Source: Desulfopila sp. IMCC35006
GTDB taxonomy: Bacteria; Desulfobacterota; Desulfobulbia; Desulfobulbales; Desulfocapsaceae
Assembly: GCF_005116645.1 (NCBI RefSeq)
Contig: NZ_SWCM01000010.1
Coordinates: 1 to 64,000, forward strand
Length of the DNA stretch: 64,000 nt
Direction: 5' to 3'
Of this stretch, positions 24,837 to 33,949 are shown in pieces. Numbering within the stretch: position 1 is the stretch's first letter; every line of letters begins with the position of its first letter. The notes beneath the pieces were generated by a model. The model was not told the DNA's origin. It saw only the letters and a program-made list of their open reading frames with translations, and ran no database searches. Made by a program: the position numbers and the translations under genes.

Positions 24837-26942
24837 ATGAGGAAGCCGCTGAAGTATTGCCTGATATTTGTCGCAGCTCTTGGCGTACTTATCACCGCTG
24901 GGGTGATAACGCTCACTACTCTTGTTGATGTCCAGAGCTATAAACCGAGAATTGAGCAATTGGTTACCGAGAAATACGGCTATCCATTAACCCTGGGCGG
25001 TAAAATCAGCCTCTCGCTTTTTCCCTGGGTGGGCCTTGGGTTTACCGATCTCAAGCTCGATAACCCACAAGGATTCACCGCAAAGACATTTGTTACCGTC
25101 GACAGCTTTCAGGCCCGGTTGAAGGTGCTCCCCTTGCTGTCACGAAAAGTGGAAATAAGCAGTTTTGTCGTGAAGCGGCCGGAGATATTTCTGGAAAGGA
25201 ACCCGAAGGGTGTCTGGAACTGGGAAAAACTCACGCAAAGAGATACCCCCTCCACGACGGCTGCGGGCAAACAAGCTGCAGCGCCAGGCACGGACACAAA
25301 CAAACAATTGTCTTCCCCGGATCTGCAGGGCCGGGAAAAATTTGTCCTGCAATCTCTTATGGTCGGCGAGTTTTCTATAAGCGATGGCCGGGTCCGGATA
25401 AATGACCTGAAAGACAAACAGCAACGTGAACTATCTGATTTTACCCTGCAACTGGTTGATGTTTCGCTCGATAAACCGATCAAAATGACCATGGCAGCGG
25501 TGCTTGACGGGAAACCGTTAAAACTGGAAGGGGCGGTTGGACCTGTTGGGCCGGATCCCGGATCGGGAAAAATTAATCTGGACCTTTCCGCGCAGCTTCT
25601 TGAAATTTTACATATTCAGGCCAGCGGGTATCTTGAAGACATCACGCGGAAACAGAGCTACAATCTGACCGTTAATGTAGAACCATTCAGTCCGAGAAAA
25701 TTGTTTGCAGCTCTTGGGGTAGGTTTTCCAGTAATTACCGCCGATCCGCAGGTTTTGGGGAATTTTGGGTTCAAAGCCAAGCTCATCGGTGATCCACGCC
25801 AGGTTGTTTTGTCTGATGGCGATATTCTCTTTGACGATTCTTCGATTACCCTGGAGACGACTGCTAAGGATTTTTCGCGGCCTGATCTATCGCTCAACAT
25901 GGCCGTCGACTCCATTGATCTCGACCGTTACCTGCCGCCTGCGAAGGCAGAGAGCAAGGCGCCTTCAGGACCTGGTAAGGTTGAGCCGGTTCAAGCACAA
26001 GTGCCGGTGCCGGCAGCGTCAGGCAAGAATTCTTCGGGGCAGACGGATAAAGGCAGCGCCATTGATTACGGGCCCTTGCGAAAACTGGTGCTGCAGGCAA
26101 GCTTGAAGCTGGCCAAGGTGAAAGTGCATGGCGGAAATCTCAGTAATCTGGCGCTCAGTATCACAGGCCAAAACGGCCTTTTTACGATTCATTCTCTGGC
26201 AATGGACCTCTACGAGGGCAAGATTGGCGCAACCGGGAACATTAATGTCCAGAGAAATATTCCGGCCACCGAGCTTAATCTCACTGTGGACGGTGTTCAG
26301 GTTGGCCCGCTGCTGAAGGATTTTGCCAGTAAGGAGATCCTTGAAGGCATGCTTAAGGCACAGATCGCCGTCAGCATGCAGGGTGACAATGGTGAACGCA
26401 TCAAGAAATCCCTTAACGGCAAAGGAGATCTGCGCTTTCAGGATGGTGCGCTGATTGGTCTCGATCTTGCGCAAATGGCGCGAACCATTAAAGCAGGTTT
26501 TACCCTGGAACAGCAACAGGGAGAAAAGCCGAAAACCGATTTTGCCGAACTGCACGCCCCGTTTACCGTAACCAACGGCCTGATTAGCACCCCGGAAACG
26601 ACCCTGCGGTCACCTTTTATCAGAGTATCCGCTGCGGGTGACGCCAACCTGGTCAGCGAGGCGCTCGATATGAAAATCAAGCCGACGCTCGTCGGTACCA
26701 TAAAAGGCCAGGGTGATGAAGAGAAACGGGCCGGTCTTTCTGTTCCGGTTCTTGTCGGCGGCACATTCAAAGCGCCAAAATTTACTCCCGATCTTGAATC
26801 GCTCGTTAAAGATCAGTTGCCCACGCAAGAGGAACTTGGTGAAATTATCAAGACAGGAAAAATTCCTACCGAGCGCAAAGAAAAATTAAAGGAAGATCTC
26901 GAACAGGCCAAAGGGTTGCTCAAAGGTCTGTTTGGTAAATGA
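24837..26942 (+). CDS. AsmA-family envelope protein
   Basis: 701 aa. An N-terminal membrane anchor (CLIFVAALGVLITAGVITL) is followed by the AsmA N-domain (DVQSYKPRIEQLVTEKYGYP and GLGFTDLKLDNPQGF), a low-complexity Pro/Ser/Gln linker near residues 365-400, and the conserved AsmA C-domain (GDLRFQDGALIGLDLAQMAR and TPETTLRSPFIRVSAAGDANL). The family is anchored in the inner membrane and spans the periplasm; members are linked to lipid transport and outer-membrane homeostasis. The C-terminal tail is Lys/Glu-rich. The stop overlaps the start of the next gene by 4 bp. Confidence 0.92.
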   Translation: MRKPLKYCLIFVAALGVLITAGVITLTTLVDVQSYKPRIEQLVTEKYGYPLTLGGKISLSLFPWVGLGFTDLKLDNPQGFTAKTFVTVDSFQARLKVLPLLSRKVEISSFVVKRPEIFLERNPKGVWNWEKLTQRDTPSTTAAGKQAAAPGTDTNKQLSSPDLQGREKFVLQSLMVGEFSISDGRVRINDLKDKQQRELSDFTLQLVDVSLDKPIKMTMAAVLDGKPLKLEGAVGPVGPDPGSGKINLDLSAQLLEILHIQASGYLEDITRKQSYNLTVNVEPFSPRKLFAALGVGFPVITADPQVLGNFGFKAKLIGDPRQVVLSDGDILFDDSSITLETTAKDFSRPDLSLNMAVDSIDLDRYLPPAKAESKAPSGPGKVEPVQAQVPVPAASGKNSSGQTDKGSAIDYGPLRKLVLQASLKLAKVKVHGGNLSNLALSITGQNGLFTIHSLAMDLYEGKIGATGNINVQRNIPATELNLTVDGVQVGPLLKDFASKEILEGMLKAQIAVSMQGDNGERIKKSLNGKGDLRFQDGALIGLDLAQMARTIKAGFTLEQQQGEKPKTDFAELHAPFTVTNGLISTPETTLRSPFIRVSAAGDANLVSEALDMKIKPTLVGTIKGQGDEEKRAGLSVPVLVGGTFKAPKFTPDLESLVKDQLPTQEELGEIIKTGKIPTERKEKLKEDLEQAKGLLKGLFGK

Positions 26943-27790
26943 AAATGATCCGGATTGGCAAAATAAACAGGCTTTTTGTAAAACAAAAATGGGGCAATAT
27001 CATCCATCTGGATGGCGGCAGGTCGGGAGATATTCTTCTGAAAGGGAAATGTTCTGCTGAAAAGTACCAGCCGGGTGATGAAATTGAGGTTTTTGTTTAT
27101 GTCGATAGAGAGCAGCGACTGCTGGCAACTTCCCAGAAACCTTATGGTATGGTTGGCGAATTCGCCACCCTGCAGGTAGTGGCGAACAGTGCGGCCGGCT
27201 CCTTTATGAACTGGGGTCTCGACAGCGATCTGTTTGTCCCGAGAAGTGAACAGCAGGAGGCCATGAGGGAAGGGACATCTTACGTGGTGTTTATTTTTCT
27301 GTATGATAAAAACAATCGCATCACCGCTTCTTCTAAGCTCGATAAATTTTTTGATCCCGCCCCCCCCAAATACCCGGAGGGAGAAGAAGTTGATCTTCTT
27401 GTCTATGCTGAGACAGCCTTGGGCTACAGTGCGGTCGTCAATAGTGCGCATGCGGGCATGATCTATAAGAATGAAGTTTTTCAGGCTATTGTCATTGGTC
27501 AGCGGCTGCGCGGCTTCGTGAAAAAGGTACGGGAAGACGGCAAAATCGATTTACGCTTGCAGCAGACAGGGTATGGGAGGGTGGATGATATTTCCCAGGT
27601 AATTCTGGATATCATCAAAGATCGCGGCGGTAGAGTTGCCGTCACCGATAAAAGCCCTCCTGAAGATGTCTACGCTTTGTTCGGAGTAAGTAAAAAGGTC
27701 TTCAAAAAGGCAGTCGGTGCTCTCTACAAGCAAAGGCTTGTCGTAATTGATCCAGATGGCATTGAGATTGCCGGGGTAAGCGAGTCGTGA
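26939..27790 (+). CDS. CvfB/YitL-family S1-like RNA-binding protein
   Basis: 283 aa. It has the layout of tandem S1-type OB domains followed by a C-terminal winged helix (DVYALFGVSKKVFKKAVGAL, then LYKQRLVVID). Recognisable segments are GSFMNWGLDSDLFVPRSEQ and GKIDLRLQQTGYG. The family binds RNA and in Gram-positives affects virulence-gene expression; the role in this group is unknown. Two starts are possible, 26939 (in the ATGA overlap with asmA) and 26945. It converges with a hybrid kinase gene 14 bp away. Confidence 0.9.
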   Translation: MKMIRIGKINRLFVKQKWGNIIHLDGGRSGDILLKGKCSAEKYQPGDEIEVFVYVDREQRLLATSQKPYGMVGEFATLQVVANSAAGSFMNWGLDSDLFVPRSEQQEAMREGTSYVVFIFLYDKNNRITASSKLDKFFDPAPPKYPEGEEVDLLVYAETALGYSAVVNSAHAGMIYKNEVFQAIVIGQRLRGFVKKVREDGKIDLRLQQTGYGRVDDISQVILDIIKDRGGRVAVTDKSPPEDVYALFGVSKKVFKKAVGALYKQRLVVIDPDGIEIAGVSES

Positions 27791-27803
27791 GAAAACGGTA
27801 TTT

Positions 27804-30440
27804 CTACTTGAGCACCTCACGGATTTTGTCGGCCAATTGCTTTTTTGTGAAGGGCTTCTGGATGAAAGAAACGCCATCATCCAACACCGCATGGTGGGAT
27901 ATTACGTCGGAAGTGTAGCCGGACATATAGAGACATTTCATGTCCGGCCGATATTTTTCGAGTTTTTCCGCCAGGGTCCGTCCGTCCATTTTAGGCATGA
28001 TTACATCAGTGAGGAGGAGGTCGATGTTGCTGGGATATTTTTCCGCGATTTGGCTCGCCTCGTCGGGGGTGCCTGCCGCCAGCACGGTGTAGCCCAGGTT
28101 TTGCAGCATAGTCCTGGTCATATTAAGGATGGTCGGTTCGTTCTCCACCAGCAAAAGCGTTTCATCACCACGCAGGTCGGGTTCCACCGACGTTTTCGGC
28201 CCCTTTTGTTCGGTTGTGCCCAGGTACCTGGGGAGGTAGATGGTAAAAGTTGTACCCTGGCCCGCTGTACTGTCGACATTGATAAAACCTTTGTTTTGCT
28301 TAACAATTCCGTAAACTGTGGCCAGGCCGAGGCCGGTGCCTTCCCCGACGTCCTTCGTGGTAAAAAAGGGTTCAAAGATGTGTGCTATCGCCTCTTTTTC
28401 CATACCGGAGCCGTTATCGTTCACGGTGATTCGCACGTATTCTCCTGGGACCGACCCAGGGTGATTGTCACAATACTTCCTGTCGAGGATGGAGTTTCCC
28501 ATCTCGACGGTGATTTTGCCATTGTTTGCAATGGCGTCCCGGGCGTTAATGCACAGATTGACCAGGATCTGGTCGATTTGTGACGGATCTATTTTGGTCG
28601 GCCACAGACCATATCCCGGAAGCCAGGCAAGATCGATATTTTCACCGATAAGGCGGTGCAGCATTTTAAGCATGCCCGCCACGGTTTCACTCAGGTCCAG
28701 CACCTTGGGCACGATGGTTTGTTTACGGGCAAAGGCAAGCAGCTGGCGGGTGATATCCGCAGAATGAGTCGCTGCCTGTCGGATTTGTTGTAAGTCGGCC
28801 CAGATTGGCTGGGTTGGGTCTATCTGGTCGATAGCCATCTCCGCATGCCCCAGGATCACTGCCAGCATATTGTTGAAATCGTGGGCCACGCCACCTGCCA
28901 GGCGCCCGACAGATTCCATTTTCATGGCCTGGCGGAGCTGGCTTTCCAGTTTCTCTCGTTTGGCCTGTTCCCTTTTGAGGATAATGATCTGGGCGATCAT
29001 GCCGGCGTATATTTCCAAAGGTCTAACAGTTTCGAGAGTCGGTTTCTGGCCGGATTTTGCATCGTCTACGGAAATGACTCCGATGAACTCGCCATTTTCA
29101 CCGTTGAGCCGGACAAAGAGATTATCCTCCGGATGCCAGGCCGACTCAACCTCGGGAAGAGCGCTTTCCCCGTAAACCGTGGCCTCCTGGTTGAGAATAT
29201 CCTTCATTGTGTGCGGGATATAATAACTGCACTGGCCCAGGTGGAGGCCTTGAGAGAAAACTTTATCATACCAGCTCTTTGGCAGGGAAATCTGACGGAG
29301 CCTGTCGACAATATCCGTAGGGATGCCGGCATAGCCAATGAGGTCGCGGTAGGGGGCTTCGTCTTTAAAGAGGGAAATAAGCACCCGTTTGAAATCAGAA
29401 TAATCGACGATGGCTTTACTGATCCTGGCGAAAATGCGATTGTCGTCTTTGAGGGAGATCATTGATGCTGCGGAGAGGCTGAACTGCTCCATCTGGTTGG
29501 CGTAATTGGCAAGTTTTTCTTCGCTTTTCTGCAGCGCTCTCTCGGATCGCTTCCGGTCGGTGATATCCAGTGCGGTGAAGGTAACCCCCTTGGACAAGTC
29601 GGTGGGGTTAATGGGCGTCGAGCTGAGCAGCACGTCGATGACTGCTCCGTCTTTGCGTAGCCACTGGGTCTCAACCGTGCCGGTGAGGTGGTCGTGTATC
29701 TGGTTGTATTTTTCCTGCCCAACGAAAGAGTAGTCTGCATCACTTTGATAAAACATCCTGGCGCTCTGGCCCAACAGCTCTTCAGTAGAGTATCCGGTGA
29801 TCTGGCTCAATCGCAGGTTGACCTGCTTGATGTCGCGATTCACCACCACTCCAATGCCAATGGGTGCGCTTCGGAATATACTTTTGATCTGGCTTTCGTT
29901 CTCGCGAACTTTTTTCTCCGCCTGCTTCCGGTCGGTGATATCTGCGGTGAACCCATTGTAATGGGTGATAGTGCCATTGTGATCACGAATTGCCCGTGCC
30001 GACTCGGAGGCCCAGAATATGGATCCATCCTTGCGGCGCTGGCGGCATTCATGGCTGATCAGTTCGCCATGTTCTTCGAGCTGCTGCTTAAATGTTTCTC
30101 TGTCGAGCGGATCAACATACGTCTGGGTGGCAATGTTGGTGATTGATTCAATCAACTCAGTGGTTGAATCGTAGCCATATAAACGGGCCAGGGCGAGGTT
30201 GGCGTCAATGAAGCGTCCCTCACGTGAGGAGACAAAGATGCCGATCGGAGCATTCATCAGGATGTCATGACAGTCCTTCAGCTTCGATGGGCTCAGGGGG
30301 CGTTCTTCCAGGCGGGAGGGTGAGCTATGGGGCATGGGTAAACAATTGGCTTGTAAGTGAATGGCCTGCGTAAAATGAAGCAGAGAGACTCTCTTTTCAG
30401 GGAAAGGACCTTTTTGGCAATATGACTTTTCGAACTGCAC
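27804..30440 (-). CDS. Hybrid sensor histidine kinase (PAS-PAS-GAF-kinase-receiver)
   Basis: 878 aa from a GTG at 30440; an internal ATG at 30335 (MPHSSPSR) is an alternative start. PAS domains with PAC segments occupy about residues 60-175 and 180-300, each ending in a TADITDRKQAEKK- or TALDITDRKRSE-type linker. A GAF-like region follows (about 320-480), then an NtrB-type HisKA domain (GGVAHDFNNMLAVILGH), a HATPase domain (NDNGSGMEKEAIAHIFEPFF, GTGLGLATVYGIV) and a C-terminal receiver with phospho-Asp in LLLTDVIMPKMDG. No membrane helix was seen, so it is probably cytoplasmic. It is not in an evident operon, and its target regulator is not nearby. Confidence 0.92.
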   Translation of the reverse strand: MQFEKSYCQKGPFPEKRVSLLHFTQAIHLQANCLPMPHSSPSRLEERPLSPSKLKDCHDILMNAPIGIFVSSREGRFIDANLALARLYGYDSTTELIESITNIATQTYVDPLDRETFKQQLEEHGELISHECRQRRKDGSIFWASESARAIRDHNGTITHYNGFTADITDRKQAEKKVRENESQIKSIFRSAPIGIGVVVNRDIKQVNLRLSQITGYSTEELLGQSARMFYQSDADYSFVGQEKYNQIHDHLTGTVETQWLRKDGAVIDVLLSSTPINPTDLSKGVTFTALDITDRKRSERALQKSEEKLANYANQMEQFSLSAASMISLKDDNRIFARISKAIVDYSDFKRVLISLFKDEAPYRDLIGYAGIPTDIVDRLRQISLPKSWYDKVFSQGLHLGQCSYYIPHTMKDILNQEATVYGESALPEVESAWHPEDNLFVRLNGENGEFIGVISVDDAKSGQKPTLETVRPLEIYAGMIAQIIILKREQAKREKLESQLRQAMKMESVGRLAGGVAHDFNNMLAVILGHAEMAIDQIDPTQPIWADLQQIRQAATHSADITRQLLAFARKQTIVPKVLDLSETVAGMLKMLHRLIGENIDLAWLPGYGLWPTKIDPSQIDQILVNLCINARDAIANNGKITVEMGNSILDRKYCDNHPGSVPGEYVRITVNDNGSGMEKEAIAHIFEPFFTTKDVGEGTGLGLATVYGIVKQNKGFINVDSTAGQGTTFTIYLPRYLGTTEQKGPKTSVEPDLRGDETLLLVENEPTILNMTRTMLQNLGYTVLAAGTPDEASQIAEKYPSNIDLLLTDVIMPKMDGRTLAEKLEKYRPDMKCLYMSGYTSDVISHHAVLDDGVSFIQKPFTKKQLADKIREVLK

Positions 30441-30572
30441 AAAATAATCATATCACAGGCGACTACGGCAAACAAGCTACGATGCAGTGTTTGTTGTAAA
30501 CGGGTGAGCAATCGGGGTCATGCGAAAAATTCATGCGACTCCAGCTTGTGCAATTCCCGGTGGGCGAGGGAT

Positions 30573-30599
30573 GAGATCCGGAATGACTGTCCGGATCTC
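30573..30599. terminator. Perfect 10-bp stem hairpin 3' of the thioredoxin-like gene
   Basis: Arms GAGATCCGGA and TCCGGATCTC flank a 7-base loop, 17 bp after the minus-strand stop at 30617. The stem is strong but has no T-run, so it may stabilise the transcript end rather than terminate transcription. Confidence 0.55.
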
Positions 30600-30616
30600 G
30601 GGAATCTATATTGCAA

Positions 30617-30847
30617 TTAACTTATCCACTCTTCAACTTCACTTTGCTTTGGGGCACGGCCAACACATTTAACCTGGCCGTCAATGACTACGGCCGGGGT
30701 GGAAAAAATACCCAGTTGGGCTATTTCCTGAAAATCAGTTACCTTCACAATGACAGCCTCAATGCCTTTTGCAGCTACTGCAGCCTCAACTGTTTTCTGG
30801 GCCTTTTCGCAGGAAGCGCATCCCGGACCACATACCTTGATTTCCAT
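30617..30847 (-). CDS. Thioredoxin-like redox-active disulfide protein
   Basis: 76 aa. The motif CGPGCASC near the N-terminus gives a CxxxCxxC active site, followed by cis-Pro in FSTPAVVIDG. Length and motif match the small TM0996-like thioredoxin family that often accompanies UPF0718/DUF318 permeases. It is encoded downstream of such a permease on the same strand, separated by a 168-bp inverted-repeat element. Likely role: redox partner of the permease, or metal(loid) handling. This is inferred from the recurrent gene pairing. Confidence 0.88.
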   Translation of the reverse strand: MEIKVCGPGCASCEKAQKTVEAAVAAKGIEAVIVKVTDFQEIAQLGIFSTPAVVIDGQVKCVGRAPKQSEVEEWIS

Positions 30848-30909
30848 ATTGTTCCTCAGTTCTCGTGTTGCAATTCAGTTCCGTTGTAAACATTTACAAA
30901 AAAGAAGAG

Positions 30910-30923
30910 AATCAGATAATCAT
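30910..30923. repeat. Left 14-bp direct repeat flanking element D
   Basis: AATCAGATAATCAT, identical to 31092-31105 on the other side of the element. The right copy contains the last codons and stop of the permease gene, so that copy is probably the original target and this one the duplication. Confidence 0.75.
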
Positions 30924-31091
30924 ATCTGATGGCCCCTGAAGCGCAGCCTGCTCGAATGGAAGGGTGTGAGCTGGTCGTTTTTCGGGTCTCTGCAGCCATG
31001 GACGGCTGCAGCGAAGCCCCCAGGGATGGGTTTACGGCGTCCCGGGAAACGAACAGCTCACATCCTGGTTCAGTAGCTGAACATTAGGCGT
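30924..31091 (-). mobile_element. Inverted-repeat element, copy D (divergent, reversed)
   Basis: 168 bp between two identical 14-bp direct repeats. Read on the minus strand it shares the core ACGCCGTAAACCCATCCCTG, the following GGGGGCTT and a hairpin with arms CTGCAGCC/GGCTGCAG with copies A-C. It also shares the end motif CTAATGTTCAGC (copies A-C: CTAAAGTTCAGC on their better-matching arm). Its inner stem differs in sequence from theirs (arms near TGTGAGCTG and CAGCTCACA) but pairs just as well. It has no coding capacity. It sits between permease and thioredoxin-like genes of one operon. Confidence 0.75.
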
Positions 31092-31105
31092 AATCAGATA
31101 ATCAT
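31092..31105. repeat. Right 14-bp direct repeat flanking element D
   Basis: AATCAGATAATCAT, overlapping the permease 3' end (codons for Met-Ile-Ile and stop on the minus strand). It pairs with 30910-30923 as a target-site-duplication candidate. Confidence 0.75.
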
Positions 31106-32197
31106 GTTAAATAAAAAACCGGTAAATAAAATCCCGCAGCCGACAACCCCGATAAAGACGGCTATCAATTTTGGTTTGAGGACCTTGCGAAGGATGACCA
31201 TTTCCGGCAGGGACAAGGCGATGACACTCATCATAAAAGCCAGGACGGTGCCCAGGGCGGCCCCTTTGCCAAGAAGCGCTTCCACCACCGGGACAATACC
31301 GGCGGCATTGGAGTACATCGGGATGCCAACTAATACCGCAGCGGGCACTGACCACCAGGCATCCTTGCCCATGATCGAGGCCATAAAGGTCTCGGGCACA
31401 TAGCCATGAATGGCTGCACCGACACCAATTCCAGCGATGACATAGATCCAGACCTTGCCAACGATATCTCGCACCGCTTCTTTACCTCGACCAATGCGGT
31501 CGGCCCAGCTTAACTTTTCGTCTACGACCACCGCTTCGCCGGCCCGCAGTGCCTGTACCCAGTCTTCAATCCAGTGTTCCAGCTTGAAGCGGCCAATGAC
31601 CCAGCCGGAAATTATAGCGATCAGGAGACCCGTCACGAGATAGATGGCAGCGACCTTCCAGCCCAGCAACCCATAGAGCAGAACCACGGCGATCTCGTTG
31701 ACCATTGGCGCGGCAATGAGAAAGGAGAAGGTTACCCCTAGTGGTACCCCGGCCTGAACAAAACCGATAAAGAGCGGCACCGCGGAGCAGGAACAGAATG
31801 GAGTGACGATACCGAGCAGAGCGGCCATCACGTTGCCGGCTGTCTCACGTTTTCCCGCGAGATACTTACGGGTTCGCTCCTGGGTAAAAAAGGATCGAAT
31901 CATGCCAATTACAAAAACAATGAGCGTCAGCAGCATCATAACTTTCGGGGTGTCATAGATAAAAAACTGGATGGCGTCCCCAATATGACTTCCTTTTTCC
32001 AGGCCGACCAGAGAGTAGGTGAAAAAGTAGGAAAACGGTTCAAGTTGCTTGTACACTGCATACCAGAAGGCAAACCCAAGCAATCCAATGAGAATCGCCT
32101 TGATCATGCTGCTCTTTGGTGTTGCTGGTGTTTGTTCGACGGTTGTCTTTGGACTGTCACACCCACAATCGTTGTCAACAGGTTGGATTGCTTTCAT
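31094..32197 (-). CDS. DUF318/UPF0718-type permease
   Basis: 367 aa from the ATG at 32197, which has AAAGGACAG upstream; a TTG at 32227 would overlap the ArsR gene. A short Cys-containing N-terminus (NDCGCDSP) precedes about eight to ten helices. The family signature GIVTPFCSCSAVPLFIGFVQ is present, as is a second-half motif, GIPMYSNAAGIVPVVEALL. Members export arsenicals (ArsP) or metals, or have unknown substrates. Gene order on the strand is ArsR regulator, permease, thioredoxin-like protein. The Cys pair and ArsR partner favour metal or metalloid export, but the substrate is not certain. Confidence 0.88.
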   Translation of the reverse strand: MKAIQPVDNDCGCDSPKTTVEQTPATPKSSMIKAILIGLLGFAFWYAVYKQLEPFSYFFTYSLVGLEKGSHIGDAIQFFIYDTPKVMMLLTLIVFVIGMIRSFFTQERTRKYLAGKRETAGNVMAALLGIVTPFCSCSAVPLFIGFVQAGVPLGVTFSFLIAAPMVNEIAVVLLYGLLGWKVAAIYLVTGLLIAIISGWVIGRFKLEHWIEDWVQALRAGEAVVVDEKLSWADRIGRGKEAVRDIVGKVWIYVIAGIGVGAAIHGYVPETFMASIMGKDAWWSVPAAVLVGIPMYSNAAGIVPVVEALLGKGAALGTVLAFMMSVIALSLPEMVILRKVLKPKLIAVFIGVVGCGILFTGFLFNMII

Positions 32198-32208
32198 GAA
32201 TCTGTCCT

Positions 32209-32559
32209 TTAATTCTTTGGTGCGCAATAACGTTTCATGGCTGCCACTGGAAGAGCCTTCCGCATTCCAGCCAGTTCGCCATCATCATCCAGCCAACCAC
32301 CCAGCGCATCCAGCATCGTTTTGGCAAATATCGACTCGCTGCCGTCTGCCAGGCTGTAAATAATCCAGGTGCCCTGGCGCTGCCTTTCCACCAACCCGGC
32401 ATCTTCCAGGATTTTCAGATGCTTGGAAACCGTAGACTGCGCAAGTCCCAGAACCTCCTGGATTTCACAGACACAGAGTTCCTTTGCCTGGAGGAGTTTT
32501 ACCACTCGCACCCTGTTCGGGTCGGACAGAGCTTTCATAACTCGAATAAATGTTTTCAT
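32209..32559 (-). CDS. ArsR/SmtB-family transcriptional regulator
   Basis: About 116 aa from the ATG at 32559 (MKTFIRVMKALSDPNRVRVV); the open frame extends to 32613 but the extra residues do not fit the family. The winged helix has the recognition segment LGLAQSTVSKHLKILEDAG and a wing GTWIIYSL. The ELCVCEI segment in helix alpha-3 matches the classical ELCVCDL metalloid-binding box, with two Cys. This makes arsenic or antimony a reasonable inducer. It is encoded 11 bp upstream of the permease gene and probably represses the operon. Confidence 0.9.
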   Translation of the reverse strand: MKTFIRVMKALSDPNRVRVVKLLQAKELCVCEIQEVLGLAQSTVSKHLKILEDAGLVERQRQGTWIIYSLADGSESIFAKTMLDALGGWLDDDGELAGMRKALPVAAMKRYCAPKN

Positions 32560-32735
32560 TTGCAAATCTCGTTTATTCACATATCGCCATTTAACGATTA
32601 ATATAGCCCGCATTCCTTATCTGTCAATAAAAAAGAGAGAACGCCATCGAAAGTTGCGGGCAAATAGAGCGTACGGCCTTGGCTTGGCACTATTGCGCGT
32701 TATCGGTCATCTGCCGCCAGTTCGTTTTTCGCTGC

Positions 32736-33356
32736 TCAGCTCTGTCTGCAGAGTCGTTTCGCGATATCGGCAACATGGGCCCCCTGGAAACGTGCTCCTG
32801 CCAGGTCATTAGCCGTTGGCACCCGTTCTCCTTTCGTACCGGCGATTGTTGAGGCACCATAGGGGGATCCTCCGGTAATTTCGCTGTTATCCATCTGGCC
32901 GGCAAAGGCATAAGGGAGACCGACAATAACCATGCCCTGGTGAAGAAGGGTAGTGTGGAAGCTGAGAATGGTCGATTCCTGCCCGCCGTGCTGCGTTCCG
33001 GTGCTGGTGAAAACACTTCCCGCCTTTCCGACCAGGGCTCCCTGCATCCAGAGTTGTCCCGTTGCGTCGAGGAACTGACGCATCTGTCCGCACATATTAC
33101 CGAACCGTGTCGGTGTACCAAAAATAATTGCATCGGCCGCCGCCAAATCATCAACAGTTGCAACCGGAACGTTCGCCATGCTTTTTTGTGCATCGAGTGC
33201 CCCCATCGCGCGCAGGACATCTTCCGATAAAGTCTCAGGAACTCTTTTGAGGAGAGCTTCGCAACCTGAAACGCTGCGAACACCTTCTGCAATAGATTCC
33301 GCCATCTTGTGGATATGCGTGTACATGCTGTAATATACTATCAGAATCTTGGTCAT
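32736..33356 (-). CDS. wrbA: NAD(P)H:quinone oxidoreductase, WrbA type
   Basis: 206 aa, a flavodoxin-like protein. It has the FMN-binding loop [37 protein letters not shown], and [15 protein letters not shown] with the conserved His near the quinone site. It performs two-electron quinone reduction with NAD(P)H, using FMN. The length and motifs match WrbA closely. The ribosome-binding site AAGGAG lies 7 bases before the ATG. It is a single gene in the cytoplasm, and about 590 bp including repeat element A separate it from the next gene. Confidence 0.95.
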   Translation of the reverse strand: MTKILIVYYSMYTHIHKMAESIAEGVRSVSGCEALLKRVPETLSEDVLRAMGALDAQKSMANVPVATVDDLAAADAIIFGTPTRFGNMCGQMRQFLDATGQLWMQGALVGKAGSVFTSTGTQHGGQESTILSFHTTLLHQGMVIVGLPYAFAGQMDNSEITGGSPYGASTIAGTKGERVPTANDLAGARFQGAHVADIAKRLCRQS

Positions 33357-33949
33357 GGTTCGCTCCTTGAAATAACTGGATTATTGTTGCTTGGCCGGTG
33401 TTGTGAAGGGCTTGGCGGTGGTAGCTGAGTGAATTGCACTCTATGTTCGGCTGTGTATTTCATCCGTTCTCCGCCATTTCATCACAACGATTACAATGTG
33501 GTCACCCTGTGATTCGAGGTCAAGGATAATCGGGTGGTAATTTTTCAAAAGCTGCTGCGTAAAATGAGGTTGCCTGGTTGTTCTTCCGTTTAGTAAACAA
33601 AACCTGTTCACATCGTTATATCTGCGTAAATCAGAGCCTGGGAAGAGGCGCCGCTTTCATTTTCTGCAATAATAGAGTAATAAAATTCTCGTTTTGTGAT
33701 TACCACTAAACCTCAGCTATATGGGGATATGAGGTGCCCTTTTCACGGGACGCCATAAACCCATCCCTGGGGGCTTGACCGCAGCCATCCAGGCTGCGGA
33801 ACACCCGTGCAAAGGGCACCTCATAACCCGCTGGACCTTCCAGGCTGAACTTTAGTGGTAATCACATTTCGTTTCGCCTTTCGGTCAACTTACATACCGA
33901 TGTCAGTGAGTCTAAAATGGGGGCCATCATGCTTTATCACCAGTCAGTA
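33357..33949. other. Large intergenic region between wrbA and the PhnD-like gene
   Basis: About 590 bp without a credible gene. It holds the divergent promoters of wrbA and of the binding protein-kinase pair, and the 166-bp inverted-repeat element A at 33698-33863. Confidence 0.6.
33698..33863 (+). mobile_element. Inverted-repeat element, copy A
   Basis: 166 bp bounded by GATTACCACTAAA and its perfect complement TTTAGTGGTAATC; with the flanking GT/AC the ends match over 15 bp. Inside lies a second inverted repeat of 22 bp (33728-33749 and 33804-33825, arms starting TATGAGGTGCCC), a conserved core (ACGCCATAAACCCATCCCTG) and a small hairpin CCGCAGCC/GGCTGCGG at 33779-33799. There is no open frame. 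A weak TCGTTT similarity lies on both sides, but no clean direct repeat. It sits in an intergenic region. Confidence 0.8.

Noticed and set aside
32680-32700. Possible sigma-54 promoter around TTGGCACTATTGCG
   Set aside because: Spacing between the GG and GC elements does not fit the -24/-12 consensus, and it lies just after the wrbA stop rather than before a gene.
32690-33292. Long open frame antiparallel-phase to wrbA
   Set aside because: It lies within the clear wrbA gene in another frame on the same strand and has no family features.
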